A stretch of DNA of 64,000 bases from positions 537,001 to 601,000 of the forward strand of contig NC_009403.2 in assembly GCF_000002875.2 (NCBI RefSeq), in the 5' to 3' direction. The translations under genes and the position numbers were made by a program. Each line of letters starts with the position of its first letter. Within the stretch, counting starts at the first letter, position 1. The notes beneath the pieces are model-generated. The model ran no database searches, was not told the DNA's origin, and worked only from the letters and a program-made list of their open reading frames with translations. Of this stretch, positions 21,183 through 32,773 are shown piece by piece. This DNA is from Leishmania infantum JPCM5. Taxonomy: Eukaryota > Euglenozoa > Kinetoplastea > Trypanosomatida > Trypanosomatidae.

Positions 21183-21551
21183 ATGTTCGGCCGTCGTGTC
21201 TTTGCGAGCGCACCGCTCCCACGCCATATGTGGGCGAAGCTGCACATCCAAAACGCGGCCCAGGCGCAGCGCATGCTGCCCTCTCTCGCCCCTCTTGCCG
21301 CGGTGGAGGGAAAGCACAGCAGCTTCTGCTCCGGGCTCGCCTTCAACACGCTCTGCCGCAGCAGCGCCACGCTGGGTGGAGAGGAGGGTATGGTGAGCGA
21401 GGATGGAAAACTTGTCTCGGCTGAGGTTGCGGCAGCGTGCGCAGAGTGGTGCGCTCAGGCCCTTCGCTCAGCGATGTTGCCACTGCAGCACTTAGCGTTC
21501 AGCTCTCCCCACTCAACGTGCCTAACCTGGCAGACAAAAATGTGGCACTGA
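21183..21551 (+). CDS. small protein with presequence-like N-terminus (shared with 58301)
   Basis: The predicted protein has 122 residues and starts MFGRRVFASAPLPRHMWAK. This is basic, hydroxylated and free of acidic residues for the first 38 or so positions, which fits a mitochondrial targeting sequence. Residues 1-38 are nearly identical to those of the gene at 58301, and the DNA identity extends about 20 bases upstream of the ATG. After Ala37-Pro-Leu the two proteins become unrelated. The rest here (EVAAACAEWCAQALRSAML) is helical with no family recognised. It may be a truncated or rearranged gene rather than a functional one. The identity of the parent protein is unknown. Confidence 0.5.
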   Translation: MFGRRVFASAPLPRHMWAKLHIQNAAQAQRMLPSLAPLAAVEGKHSSFCSGLAFNTLCRSSATLGGEEGMVSEDGKLVSAEVAAACAEWCAQALRSAMLPLQHLAFSSPHSTCLTWQTKMWH

Positions 21552-23525
21552 TGTGTGCACTCACGCACAGAGAAGCCAAAGAGCGCATGGCCCAGAATAG
21601 GTCCTCCTCGATGATAAACAAAAAAACGCATGCACGCACGTGTATGTGTGCGTGTACGTGAGGAAGAAAGAGAGAGAGCGAGAGCACGTCGGTGCTAGCA
21701 TGTACGTGTGCGTCTGTGTGTGTGTGTGGCGCATATCCTGTACCTGTTTTACCTCTCTTCGGCTTGCCTTTTACTTCGACAATGGGAAGAGGGAAAGAAA
21801 GAGAAGGAAAGGGGCTGTCATTGCCGTCCTTTCGTCGCCCGCCCGTTCGCACCCCCCCCCTTCTTTCCAGTATTCACAAAATGGGTGATTTTTTGTTGTT
21901 GGTGGTTTCCTTTTATGGCCTTCGTTATCTTTCCTCTTCTCTATACATATACACGCACACACAGCTTAACATCACTGTCGTCACCGCACCGGCGGCACGC
22001 GCGAGAGCTGCGGAGGTTTGGGATGGAGGATCATCGCTGAAGGGGCGAACCAAAAAGAGGGCGAGAATAGGGAAAGAGTGAGAAAGACGCCGCGGAGACG
22101 GTCCGCGGGAAGATGGCGGCGACGAGGGCCGCACGGCGTACCGCCGGCCTCCTGCCACCATGCATTACTCTGCCGCACCGTTTTGTCTGTTGAAACACTT
22201 TGGCGCCCCACCCTTCCTTCCCCTTTTCCGCAGCAACACATCAACCTTTCTCACGCACCGCGAACCCACCGACCCCTGTGTCACGCAACTCGCCGTCGTT
22301 GTACCTTTGTGTGGCTCGAAAAGCAGATATATGCGTGTGTGCGTGCCCGCCTATCGGTCGTGATGAGGATGCTAGACGTCCGCTAGCTAGGTGGCCTTTC
22401 TGTGGTGCTTGAACGCTCTGCCAGATACACTCTACGGCGGTGCGCGTCGTCGCCGTGTGCTAACGGAGGTGGCTAGCTCAGCGCTAGGGACTTCCCCGCC
22501 CCCCGAGTCCGTTCTTTGCTGAGCCCACTACGCATGCCTTTTTGCCCTCGCATAGCACTATATACTCCTCCTAAGCCCTTCCCACATCATCATATCTCAC
22601 CTACGTCTGTCTGTGTATGCTTGACGAACACCTGCTCATCTCGTCGTGCAACTTCGAAACGTTATAGGCGCTGCACTCCCTCTCAATGCCTTCCGTTCCC
22701 ATGCATGAGCGCGGTCGTACAACCACCTGTCTCTCTTTATCGCACACACATAAACTGCCACACTACCACCACCCACCACTAATCAACGGTGAAAAGGAGA
22801 AAAAAAAACGCCCTCCCTACATCTGTTCTGGCTTGCTCGTACGCTTCGCGCCCATCATCACCCCCCCCCACACACACCTCCCCCGCGTACGCATGCACAC
22901 ACTTTTTCCTGTGTATGTGTATGTGCAACCCATGGTAGATGCGGAGAGCGGGCAAAAAACAACATAGGCTGATTTTCGACCCCAGCAGATCGCGCGCAAT
23001 CCTCATCCCGGCAGAGCGCGACGCTACCGGATAGCGAGAGGGAGAAACTGATCATCGATCATCGATTCTTTTTCTTTGTTTGTCTCCTCATCTACGCAGA
23101 TGGAGCGGGGAGCTGATGATGGTCCGGCCTCCCTCCCCTCCCCTCCCTACTCCTCAGCTCTTCGCTAACCTCACTGCCTCCGTATTTTCTCAGCTTCGGC
23201 CCTTTGTCGTGCCGCGCCTCTCTGACCGATGTGGAAGTTTTCCAGATCACTATGCTTTTTACGGATGGCACGTCATCACGGAACAGGGGCCGTTTCGCTG
23301 ACCGCCGTCCGATACCCGAGCCTTTGGAACCCGCCCAGCTGTGGTTGCAGCCGGTTCTGTAGGCATACCCCGCTCCTACCCAGATTCAGGTCCTGGATCC
23401 CTCATCACCGCCGGCAACGCCGCTTTCCGCTTCCTCGGTCGACGCGGTTAGCCGCAGCAGCGTCAAAACTGGTGTCGCCGGCGTCTGCTCAAAGCCCCGG
23501 CCGTGTCGCATGACCTGATGATGAG
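21552..23525. other. intergenic spacer
   Basis: No gene is supportable. It contains short GT/CA microsatellites (21715-21730, 21955-21965, 22863-22875), C-runs and pyrimidine-rich blocks (23110-23160) upstream of the first GUP-like locus. Confidence 0.55.
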
Positions 23526-25536
23526 ATGGAAGAAGACACGTCCGCGGCACCAGGCTTTTCATCTCCCGAGCGTCTCTTCTACGCAGTCGTCACTCTCGGC
23601 TTCCTGCTCCGCTCCTTCTCGATTGCGGCTCTCTTCTTCACCTCGAACATCAACTTCCCACGTGTCGGCGTCGGCGCGTCACATTGACTCTTGGCAGCCC
23701 ACTTCACCATCCGTGCCATCGGCTAGGACGGCTGACAAAACCCGCAGCAGCGCCCCTTTATGCGTGGCGTCCCTAGCCTGGCAATGTCCGCGGCAGTGCT
23801 CGTCGATGCTGCTCGGCTCATACGTTGGGTAACATCCCTGCTGTGTTTCATCACTGCCATTTCACGACCTCTGAGTTCTGTCGCAGCACTCTCGACTCAC
23901 CCTCAGGTGCACGGAGGAGGTGCACCGCCTTTCTGCAGCGCTCTTGGATCCTGCCCGCCTTCTACACGGTTGTGGGCGTCGTCTTCGTCATCTTTGTGCA
24001 CGGCCCGCACTTTTTCCTCCCGCTGCTCATCATCATCGCCAACTACGTCATCTTCTCGCGGCTGCAGCGCTGGTGCCCCTACTGGCTGTTCATGGTCATC
24101 ATGTGGGCCGCGCACGTCACTCTCCTGTACCTCATCGAGATCAACGATGGGTTCGAGCAGACGCCCTGGTTACAGTACTACACTTCGTGTATTCTGTCAC
24201 ACCTGCAAGCCATTCAGGAAGATGCGGAAGCAATTCCTTGGGAGCAGCGTATGCGCTGGTGCGTAGCCTTCCGCATGTCGACGCTGCGCCTCATCGCCTT
24301 CAACTACGACCTGTGGGAGGCCACGCACGCCGCCGCACGCGCGCGCGACCGTGCCAGGGCGAAGCACGACACCGGCTGCGTCGAGTGCGCGCAGCTGCGC
24401 GAGCAGAACGCAGCGTCGGCGGCCGCGCTGCCCGCCGAGGCGTTGCGCTGCTACAAGTACCGCACCGAGTACGCGCGCGACCCCGCCGACTACAACTTCC
24501 TGAACTACGCCGNCTACGTGCTGTTCCCGCCACTGTACCTTGCCGGGCCAATGTCGTCCTTCAACGCGTTCGTGTCGCACATGCGCGTGCCGAGCACGTC
24601 GATGCCGCTGCGCAAGATGGTGAGGTACGCGTTTGGCATCCTCCGCATCTACATCACGGAGTACACGCTGTTGCACTTTGTGCACATCCCGTGCCTCGGC
24701 TCGTACGCCTTCGTGATCCTTCGGATGACGTTGCTGGAGCAGGCGCACTTCCTGTTCTACATGCTGGCCTACCTGTGGCTGAAGTTCAGCTTTATATGGA
24801 AGTCGTCGCGTCTCTTCGCCATGTTCAGCGGCATCGAAGTTCCGGAGGACATGCGGCGCTGCTTCGGCAACACGCTGACGGTGCGGGGCTTCTGGCGCGA
24901 CTGGCACGCCTCCTTCAACCTGTGGATCGTGCGGTACATGTACATCCCGATGGGTGGCCGCAGCCGCGTCGCGCTGTCGGTGCTGCCCATCTTCCTGTTC
25001 ATTGCGGTGTGGCACGACCCGGCGCTGCACCTTGTCAAGTGGGCGGTGTGCATTGCCGCGATGTTCGTGGCGGAGGTGGCGGTGAGCGGGTGCTTTGGGT
25101 GGGCCGCTGCGGCGTTCCGGCGCGAGATGGCCGCCGCGGCACCGCATTCCACGAGAGGGGTGAGGATCAACAGTCAATACTCTTGGCGTATTTCTCTCCT
25201 TGCCTCGAAGACGTACTTTTGGGGCCGCCACGTCAGCCGGCACAGCCGAGCGGCAATGCGACGTCATCTGTGCTACGGTGGCTGCTTCTCGAGTATCTTG
25301 GGGGTCATGAGAGCGAATATGATGGGGTAGCCGTGCCGCACGTGCAGGCCGCCTCCAGGGAGAAGCGGGCAGCCAAGGCGCTCTTCTTCAAGGTCCTAAA
25401 AGAAGCAGGTGCATGGTTGCACATTATCTTGGCAGTCATCGTGTGCACGGCGGCCTGCAGTAGCGTGTGTACGCGGGATGTGAAGGCGAGGGGAATGGGT
25501 GCACCGCCCCATGGAGATCAACTGAAGCAGCTGTAG
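23526..25536 (+). pseudogene. mosaic GUP1-like MBOAT pseudogene (cluster copy 1)
   Basis: ATG at 23526 opens MEEDTSAAPGFSSPERLFY followed by a membrane-segment-like stretch, then stops at 23685. From about 23886 to 25143 the DNA becomes essentially identical to the array copies (MBOAT core with FWRDWHASFNLW and AVWHDPALHL), but in a different frame from the N-terminal part. After 25143 sequence identity ends abruptly. A GUP-like tail with SREKRAAKALFFKVLKEAGA and a final hydrophobic helix continues in a third frame to the stop at 25534-25536. So a diverged paralogue has received the conserved core by gene conversion or unequal exchange and is now unreadable as one protein. It carries the P-type cassette (24164-24242). 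One ambiguous base (n) lies at 24513. The core alone stays open as 23825-25330. Confidence 0.75.
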
Positions 25537-27807
25537 TGTGGCGGCATGTGACTCCCTACCACCACGCAACACCACCATCACTACAAGGGGCCTCAACCCT
25601 TCGCCCCTCAACACGCACACGCACACACCTATCCTCTACAACTCTCCCCTCCGTGTGCTTCCCGCTACCACACACTGTCTTGGTGATGGTTTACTTTTCA
25701 CTGTGACGTGCGTTCTCTGATGACCGGAGGATACCCTCACCCTCAAATCTCAGGGTCCAGTGCCCACCCACCCCCTTCGCAACTCTCTGTGCGGGAAAGC
25801 CAAGCAGCACCCCGATCCCCATCCCCTGCCAAGTGCCGAGCCGCTTCTGCTGGTGACAGGGGGGTTAGTGTTGGGTGCAGGGGCCGCGCTCAGGTCACCG
25901 AGCTGGCGCCTTGCCGTAAACGCGTGTGTCTCCTGCCGCCTCGCACCACGCGGATGGGGCCTGTGGCAGGGGCCGGGTGGTGGGGAATGGGATGCGGAGT
26001 GGCGTTGGGCCTCGCGTTGCATGGCCGAGAGATAGAGAGCGTGGACACAGGTTGGCATGCGCAACACAGCGTGTCGCTCATTTGGCCTTTTACGTTTTCC
26101 TTGTCACTTTTTTTTTCAGAGGTTTACGCTGGTCGTACTTCGGTGCAAGCTCTGCTCGTGTCTCGTTCGATGCTCACCTGCCTGTGGGGGTGGGGCGCGC
26201 CTTTGCGAGGCTCGCGTCATCTCCGCCCTTGCTCGTCCTGCTGCCGTGGCCGGCCGTCCGTGTGTGAGGATGCACGAGCACTGTTGTTGTTTGTTGTCGT
26301 GCTCGCTTTGTTGATGTTGTTTGTGGTGCTGTGTGACGCTTCTCCGCTTCTTGCCTGTGGAAAGAGTGAAAGGTTGGGGAAATACGGGGCAGGGCGACGT
26401 GATGCGTGGTCACCAAGCTTGCCCTGCTCTTGCGCACAAAATTGTGTTTGATCAGCGTCTACTCCACAAGTGGGCACAGGTACGCCACGCACGATCCGGC
26501 TCGCGCGGGAGCGTATAAAGTCCCCTGCATCACTAGGTGGTGTCTCTGTCGACCTCCTGTGTGTGCGTGTATGCGTCTGCGGTGGTTGGCTTTGATGACC
26601 CAGAAGGCAAACCTCGCCCCTCGTTCTATCGTGCGACGTCCAACTCTATCTTCCTTCTCCCGCTGCCATTTATCTCCACCTTTCCGGCCTCCCATCTCTC
26701 CCGGCATCTTCTCGTTCTTTCCGGCTCAAGACCCTTCTCCGTAATCGAGCTGCTACGGCCCCTTCCCCTGCCGGTACATGAGAGGCGGTGCGCTGTTCAC
26801 TGGCTTCACATGCACGCACCTCTCACGCGCTGAGCATCGACTGAACTTGCATCCGCTTCTGCCCTCCGCCCCATTCTCCCATTCGAGGTATCTTTGTCGA
26901 GGAAGTCAACCATCTGCTTCTCCGATGGGCATCGCTGTTCATTTTTTGTTTTGTTTTTCTTCCTCGTTTTTCTGCGTTCACACACGGCTGCCGCGTCTGC
27001 ATGTGTACACAAGCGCGTACGTGTGTGTGTGTGTGTGTGTGTGTCGGTGACTGCGTATTGACTACTTTGCGTCCATACTGTTGTTCGCGCTTGCCTTTAT
27101 TTCTTATCTTAGGTTTTTCGCTTCATTGTCGTGTGTGCGTGTGAGCACATTAAACACACTCTCTTCTCTCCCATCCTCCTTCTCCCTCTCCCCCAATATC
27201 CTCCCCAGCACCGGTCTCTCTTTCGCACCGCTGCCATGGTGAGGCACATCTTAACATTTTCTGCCGTTCATTTTTTCTTCTGCCACGTCTCTTTACCGCT
27301 CTGTAGCCTTCTGCTGTTTGTAGGCACGCCCGTGTGTGCGCGTGTGATCAGTGTCTCGGTGGCGGCGGCTGTCTCACACGTTTACGTTTTGAGGTGCCTT
27401 GTCGCTCTGCCACTCCGTCTCTGTGCTTCGTTCCTAACTACACATCCCTGCACACGCACACACAAGCACAAATATATGCATACATACACATACGCACATT
27501 AAAATATCTTTTCTATCGAAGTATTCCCCCCCCCTCCTCCCCCTCTCCATTCTCTCCCTTCCCTCTCTTTTTCTTTCTGGCTGTTGTGTGGCTCATTCCC
27601 GAGTACCACTCGCCGGGCTCCTTTTCACGCATGGGCCGGCGGCTCTCCGTGTGGTTACCGCCGCCTTGACCTTCGTACCGAGAGAGAAAGAGAGAGGCAC
27701 CGTGTTCGTGATACAGCTCGGTATCTCCGAGGTGAGGGAGCAGGCTGTTGCAGGACCGTGACGCTGGTGCTCCGTGCTTGCGGACGGGGTGATGCTGCAC
27801 TGGTGGT
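25537..27807. other. intergenic spacer with one SIDER-like repeat
   Basis: Apart from the SIDER-like element at 25748-26036 no feature is supportable. It contains a GT repeat (27019-27043) and pyrimidine-rich stretches (27160-27210, 27525-27580) upstream of the next GUP gene. Confidence 0.6.
25748..26036 (+). mobile_element. SIDER-like short degenerate retroposon (short form, copy A1)
   Basis: About 290 bases starting TCTCAGGGTCCAGTG and ending GCATGGCCGAGAGA are repeated at 32080 with only a few differences. They share blocks with the longer elements at 49166 and 58918: GGAAAGCxAAGCAGCACC, a GAGCCGCT block, and GGGGCCTGTG followed by GGGGCCGGGTGGTG. Dispersed copies in 3' flanks fit Leishmania SIDER elements, some of which are known to affect mRNA stability. 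Assignment to SIDER2 is likely but unproven. Confidence 0.65.
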
Positions 27808-30330
27808 ATGCATTCACCAATGGAGCACACCCCAACCTCGGCCAGCGGAGGTGCTGGCCGCTTTGTATCGACCTCGCCGGTGGCCCTTTCCGCAGGCAGT
27901 AGTGTGCATGCAGCACCACGGCAGCCACTCACCAGCCGCGCCGGCTCGCTCACCGAGGGCGGACTGAGCAAACCGTTGGGCAGCATTCAGGTACTCGTGT
28001 CCGAACGGGTCTCATTACCCGCCTCGCTCTCATGCGCTGCTTTGGGGTCTCTCCAGACCTCCAGTGCTGCCGAAGAAGCTTTTGTGAGCTGCTCATCGCT
28101 CCCGGCGGTGGCGGCGAAGAGTCCTTCCGCGCAGCGCTCACCTCCCTGGAAGTGCGGTCGCCTGTACTTCGTGAGCCCCACCACGGCGCTGGACGTTGGG
28201 GCCGCTGATTACAACACCGTTTACCCTCGGTGCTGCTCTCTCGAGTATCTCGCCGGGCTTGCTGTTGCCGCCTACATAATTTTGTACGGCTTCGCAGCGA
28301 TTCGAGACTTCTGCGACCGCCACGCGAAATACTACTGGATAAAACTCGTCTACCCAACTCCACTGTTCCTGCGGCTTGGCACCAATGGCTACGACAACTT
28401 GACCGATAAGCAGTGGACGGGGTTCTGCGGACAATATCCGAAGCTCCTGGGGGTGGCGCTTCTCCTTGGCGCGTGGTCAGCTCTGTGTCGAGACTCGAGG
28501 GCTTCGTCGCCTCCGTCATCTTCGTCCTCTCCGCTGTCCGCCTTTACGACAGGAAAGCAACGCGCCGATGTCGGAGACCGACGTCCTCCGGGTACTCCTC
28601 TAGCCTCCGTTTACCAACTCTGCTCCCACGCCGCCCTCACGCTCGCAGAGCGGGTCATCCTTTACCGCTCATCGTGTATTCCTGCCTTCTACACGGTTGT
28701 GGGCGTCGTCTTCGTCATCTTTGTGCACGGCCCGCACTTTTTCCTCCCGCTGCTCATCATCATCGCCAACTACGTCATCTTCTCGCGGCTGCAGCGCTGG
28801 TGCCCCTACTGGCTGTTCATGGTCATCATGTGGGCCGCGCACGTCACTCTCCTGTACCTCATCGAGATCAACGATGGGTTCGAGCAGACGTACTGGCTGC
28901 AGTACTTCGTACCCACTTCCGAGAAGGTTGCTTGGGCTGTGCTGGCCGAGGTCCGGATACCTCTCTGGAAGCAGCGTATGCGCTGGTGCGTAGCCTTCCG
29001 CATGTCGACGCTGCGCCTCATCGCCTTCAACTACGACCTGTGGGAGGCCACGCACGCCGCCGCACGCGCGCGCGACCGTGCCAGGGCGAAGCACGACACC
29101 GGCTGCGTCGAGTGCGCGCAGCTGCGCGAGCAGAACGCAGCGTCGGCGGCCGCGCTGCCCGCCGAGGCGTTGCGCTGCTACAAGTACCGCACCGAGTACG
29201 CGCGCGACCCCGCCGACTACAACTTCCTGAACTACGCCGCCTACGTGCTGTTCCCGCCACTGTACCTTGCCGGGCCAATGTCGTCCTTCAACGCGTTCGT
29301 GTCGCACATGCGCGTGCCGAGCACGTCGATGCCGCTGCGCAAGATGGTGAGGTACGCGTTTGGCATCCTCCGCATCTACATCACGGAGTACACGCTGTTG
29401 CACTTTGTGCACATCCCGTGCCTCGGCTCGTACGCCTTCGTGATCCTTCGGATGACGTTGCTGGAGCAGGCGCACTTCCTGTTCTACATGCTGGCCTACC
29501 TGTGGCTGAAGTTCAGCTTTATATGGAAGTCGTCGCGTCTCTTCGCCATGTTCAGCGGCATCGAAGTTCCGGAGGACATGCGGCGCTGCTTCGGCAACAC
29601 GCTGACGGTGCGGGGCTTCTGGCGCGACTGGCACGCCTCCTTCAACCTGTGGATCGTGCGGTACATGTACATCCCGATGGGTGGCCGCAGCCGCGTCGCG
29701 CTGTCGGTGCTGCCCATCTTCCTGTTCATTGCGGTGTGGCACGACCCGGCGCTGCACCTTGTCAAGTGGGCGGTGTGCATTGCCGCGATGTTCGTGGCGG
29801 AGGTGGCGGTGAGCGGGTGCTTTGGGTGGGCCGCTGCGGCGTTCCGGCGCGAGATGGCCGCCGCGGCACCGACGGGCGCAGTAAGTGATGCTGCGCTGGA
29901 GAACGGTCGCCCCACGAACTGCGCGCCGCGCCGCAGTCTGCTGGCACGGCTGGCGAGGCTCTCTGCGCGTCGCTTGAGCCCGCGCACGCGAGCTTGGCTG
30001 CACCGCCAAATCCGCGTTGTAGGCGGGATGTCAACTGTCTTCGCGCTTATTGTGGCAAACCTTATCGGTTTCTCGATGCAAAACAGCTCAGCTACAATCG
30101 CGAAGATTGGCACTACCTTGGAGCCCACGGATGCAGAGGACATTATCGCAAGATCATTCTCGCAGTTGACGCCGTGGTTTGCTACTGGTCTTCTCGTCTC
30201 TCTGTACACCCTGTCATCGCTAGCCGTCATTGACCGGGACATGCAAGCGCACATGATGTCATGGTTACGGCAGCAGTATAAGCTGAATAAGAGAACCAGC
30301 GGGGCAACTCCTGTCGAAGGGAGGACCTGA
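27808..30330 (+). CDS. GUP1: GUP1-like MBOAT O-acyltransferase (glycerol uptake protein), diverged cluster copy 2
   Basis: The protein has 840 residues, uninterrupted. The start ATG gives MHSPMEHTPTSASGG; Met5 is an alternative. A disordered N-tail of about 115 residues leads to YFVSPTTALDVGAADYNTVY and a polytopic membrane protein. The MBOAT signature FWRDWHASFNLWIVRYMYIP has its His near 609, and the second conserved His is in IAVWHDP (near 645). Yeast Gup1 and T. brucei Gup1 of this type add fatty acids to lyso-GPI anchors in the ER; the glycerol uptake name is historical. Residues of the N-terminal third and the last 120 residues differ strongly from the other copies, while 28684-29983 is essentially identical to them. 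That pattern is best explained by gene conversion of the core. It carries the Y-type cassette (28891-28969). A SIDER-containing spacer follows. Confidence 0.88.
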   Translation: MHSPMEHTPTSASGGAGRFVSTSPVALSAGSSVHAAPRQPLTSRAGSLTEGGLSKPLGSIQVLVSERVSLPASLSCAALGSLQTSSAAEEAFVSCSSLPAVAAKSPSAQRSPPWKCGRLYFVSPTTALDVGAADYNTVYPRCCSLEYLAGLAVAAYIILYGFAAIRDFCDRHAKYYWIKLVYPTPLFLRLGTNGYDNLTDKQWTGFCGQYPKLLGVALLLGAWSALCRDSRASSPPSSSSSPLSAFTTGKQRADVGDRRPPGTPLASVYQLCSHAALTLAERVILYRSSCIPAFYTVVGVVFVIFVHGPHFFLPLLIIIANYVIFSRLQRWCPYWLFMVIMWAAHVTLLYLIEINDGFEQTYWLQYFVPTSEKVAWAVLAEVRIPLWKQRMRWCVAFRMSTLRLIAFNYDLWEATHAAARARDRARAKHDTGCVECAQLREQNAASAAALPAEALRCYKYRTEYARDPADYNFLNYAAYVLFPPLYLAGPMSSFNAFVSHMRVPSTSMPLRKMVRYAFGILRIYITEYTLLHFVHIPCLGSYAFVILRMTLLEQAHFLFYMLAYLWLKFSFIWKSSRLFAMFSGIEVPEDMRRCFGNTLTVRGFWRDWHASFNLWIVRYMYIPMGGRSRVALSVLPIFLFIAVWHDPALHLVKWAVCIAAMFVAEVAVSGCFGWAAAAFRREMAAAAPTGAVSDAALENGRPTNCAPRRSLLARLARLSARRLSPRTRAWLHRQIRVVGGMSTVFALIVANLIGFSMQNSSATIAKIGTTLEPTDAEDIIARSFSQLTPWFATGLLVSLYTLSSLAVIDRDMQAHMMSWLRQQYKLNKRTSGATPVEGRT

Positions 30331-32773
30331 GAGAACGTATGACTGTCGGCGGATGTGAAGAGTCGCCGCCTCTGCGGACCTTCACGCTCTTTGTAGTTCT
30401 GGCGGTTGCTCTCCGGGCTGAGGGTCTGCATGCGCAGGCGGGTGCATAGGAGTGTGAGCCACTGGTGGTGTCGTCCTCATGTGCCGCTGGCATAGCTGCT
30501 TGTGGACGCCGCTCTATACATCCATTCATCTGTGCATATATATATATATATGTAGATATATGCATATACATCCGTGTGTGTGTGTTCTCCGTTTTTTATT
30601 CCCACTCATCCCAGTGCTTTCCCAAGCCAGAAGCGTCGAAGAATGAACGAATGGAGCGAAGCAGGGCAGAAAATAACTTCAAAAAAGGAAAATACGCGCA
30701 CGACGAAGCAGAATGGCGCTGAAGAAGTCAGCTACATCTGCGTGCGTGCACCGGAGGCCTCTGTGCCCATGCTAGGAGAAGCGTGTGCACGCGTCCCCGC
30801 CCTCTCCAGCCGACCCCCCTTTCGGTTTGATGTCCTACCAGTGAACTTCCTTTTTTGTTTTGCTGCCTCTTCAACATCACCTTCCCCCTCTCTCACGTAC
30901 TCCTATTTCCGTGCCGTGGCGTGTCAAACCGCGTCATCCGCGTCTGGGGTGTGTACTGCTTTGCCTTTTCTGGCACGCGCACATATCGTGTCGCCCTTCA
31001 GCTTTCCCTCGCCGGTGCTTCCTGTGTGGCCCCCTGTTCACGTTGCAGGTTGTTGTGGAACCCTCTCGTGAGTCTTGTCTTTCCACCTCTCATCCTCCAC
31101 CCTTCCTTTCACGCCCCTCGCCCCTTAGCTCTTGTCAACCCAAGTCACCGCTGCTGCCCGTTTCTTACTCTTCTCCGTCGACACGCGAACGCAAACGAGA
31201 AACCGCACATCCGCCAGCCAAGCGTGCAGCGCGCTCCCGTCCCTCTTCCAGCTTTCTATTATCCCGCGCGCGGCTGTGCCACTCGCAGAGTCCTCCCAGC
31301 TTGTCTTTCGGTTGGCAAGTCTCCTGTAGCTTCTCCCCTCCCCGTGCGAGTGCATCGTGTCTTTGCTGGCTTTCGTTTGTGCGCGTGCTCAGCACGCCGA
31401 CTCTCCTCGTTCTCGCGGATATCTCTCCCTCTCCCTGGTCGCTCTTTCCGTTCGCCCCTTCGCCGCTGAGCACCGCGCGGTGGGCGTGTTCTCGTTTCTC
31501 TTTTCGCAGGGCCCCCTCCCTCCGTCTGTGGCGCAGGCGCTCGTCTTTCTCCGCTCACCATTTTCGGTGTTCCCTTTGGCCCCTCCCCCTCCAAACTCAT
31601 CACCACGCAGCTCTCGTCGTGTTACTGCTGCTGTTATCGTCTTCGCTCCCTATCCCGCATCCTCATCTTTCTTTCACCCCAGCTTTTCCGTCCAGCCTAT
31701 CCGCAACGTCCCTCCCGGACTCACGTGTGCTACTACGCGGTGCGAGCGAGCCACAAGCCGTGGTATGCTTTGCCTGTATTCTTTTCCTTTGCAGTCGCAG
31801 TGAAGGCATCAACGCACAGGCACGGGCGTCCCACGTGTGGTTGAACTTGGTCTGCGCTCTTCCCTCTTCGCTCTCCCTCTCCGTTATGGTTGTCGCTTCT
31901 TTTCGCCACTTTGCCGTGGCTGCTTGCATCCACACGATCCCACTCACCCACTCCCGTCCATCTTCTTCGGCAGCTTGGGGTCTCCGCGTGCGGCCGACGC
32001 TTCTCTTTCTCTTTTACTCTTTCCTTCACGGCAGAAGAGGCGAGCAAGGGGGAACACACCTCTCCGTGCGTGCTATCTCAGGGTCCAGTGCCCACCCACC
32101 CCCCTCGCAACTCGCTGTGCTGGAAAGCCAAGCAGCACCCCGATCCCCATCCCCTGCCAAGTGCCGAGCCGCTTCTGCTGGTGACAGGGGGGTTAGTGTT
32201 GGGTGCAGGGGCCGCGCTCAGGTCACCGAGCTGGCGCCTTGCCGTAAACGCGTGTGTCTCCTGCCGCCTCGCACCACGCGGATGGGGCCTGTGGCAGGGG
32301 CCGGGTGGTGGGGAATGGGATGCGGAGTGGCGTTGGGCCTCGCGTTGCATGGCCGAGAGAGAGATGAGTTCACACGGCAGTGGGAAGGAAAAGCACCATT
32401 TATATTTCGTATTTGCCGCACGTTCTCCCTCACCCTTTTCAACTGAATCTTTTCTGCCGCCCCCCCCCCGCTTTCTGTGACCTCTCGCAGTGGCTGCTTG
32501 CACACATGCGCCGTACCGGCGGGGCCTCTTCCTCTTGCCCGCAGTGGTGAATGCGCAGCATCTGCGTGCCGCTCAACTTTTTCCTCCCCTTCCGGCATTC
32601 TCCGTTGTTAACCACCTCTACCATGTTTCGCCTACCCCCCCCTTTATACCCGAGTCTTGTCTGTTTGCGCCTTTCTTGTGAGCACTGCCTGTCTTGTCAC
32701 GTCGACGCTCGCTCCATCGCCGACAATTCCCACTCGCGAACCCGTAAGCCCCACTAGCTCCGCTCAGAGGATC
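30331..32773. other. intergenic spacer with one SIDER-like repeat
   Basis: A 528-codon open frame (30860-32446) exists but its translation is a Ser/Pro/Leu string from C/T-rich DNA and has no ATG-anchored domain. I treat it as non-coding. A TA repeat lies at 30536-30553. The SIDER-like element at 32080 is listed separately. Confidence 0.6.
32080..32368 (+). mobile_element. SIDER-like short degenerate retroposon (short form, copy A2)
   Basis: Nearly identical to 25748-26036, from TCTCAGGGTCCAGTG to GCATGGCCGAGAGA. It sits in the 3' flank of GUP copy 2, as A1 sits in the 3' flank of copy 1, so it may have been duplicated together with the gene neighbourhood. Confidence 0.65.

Noticed and set aside
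30860..32446. 528-codon + frame in the spacer before GUP copy 3
   Set aside because: The translation is a Ser/Pro/Leu string from C/T-rich DNA, it runs into a SIDER-like repeat, and it has no recognisable domain.
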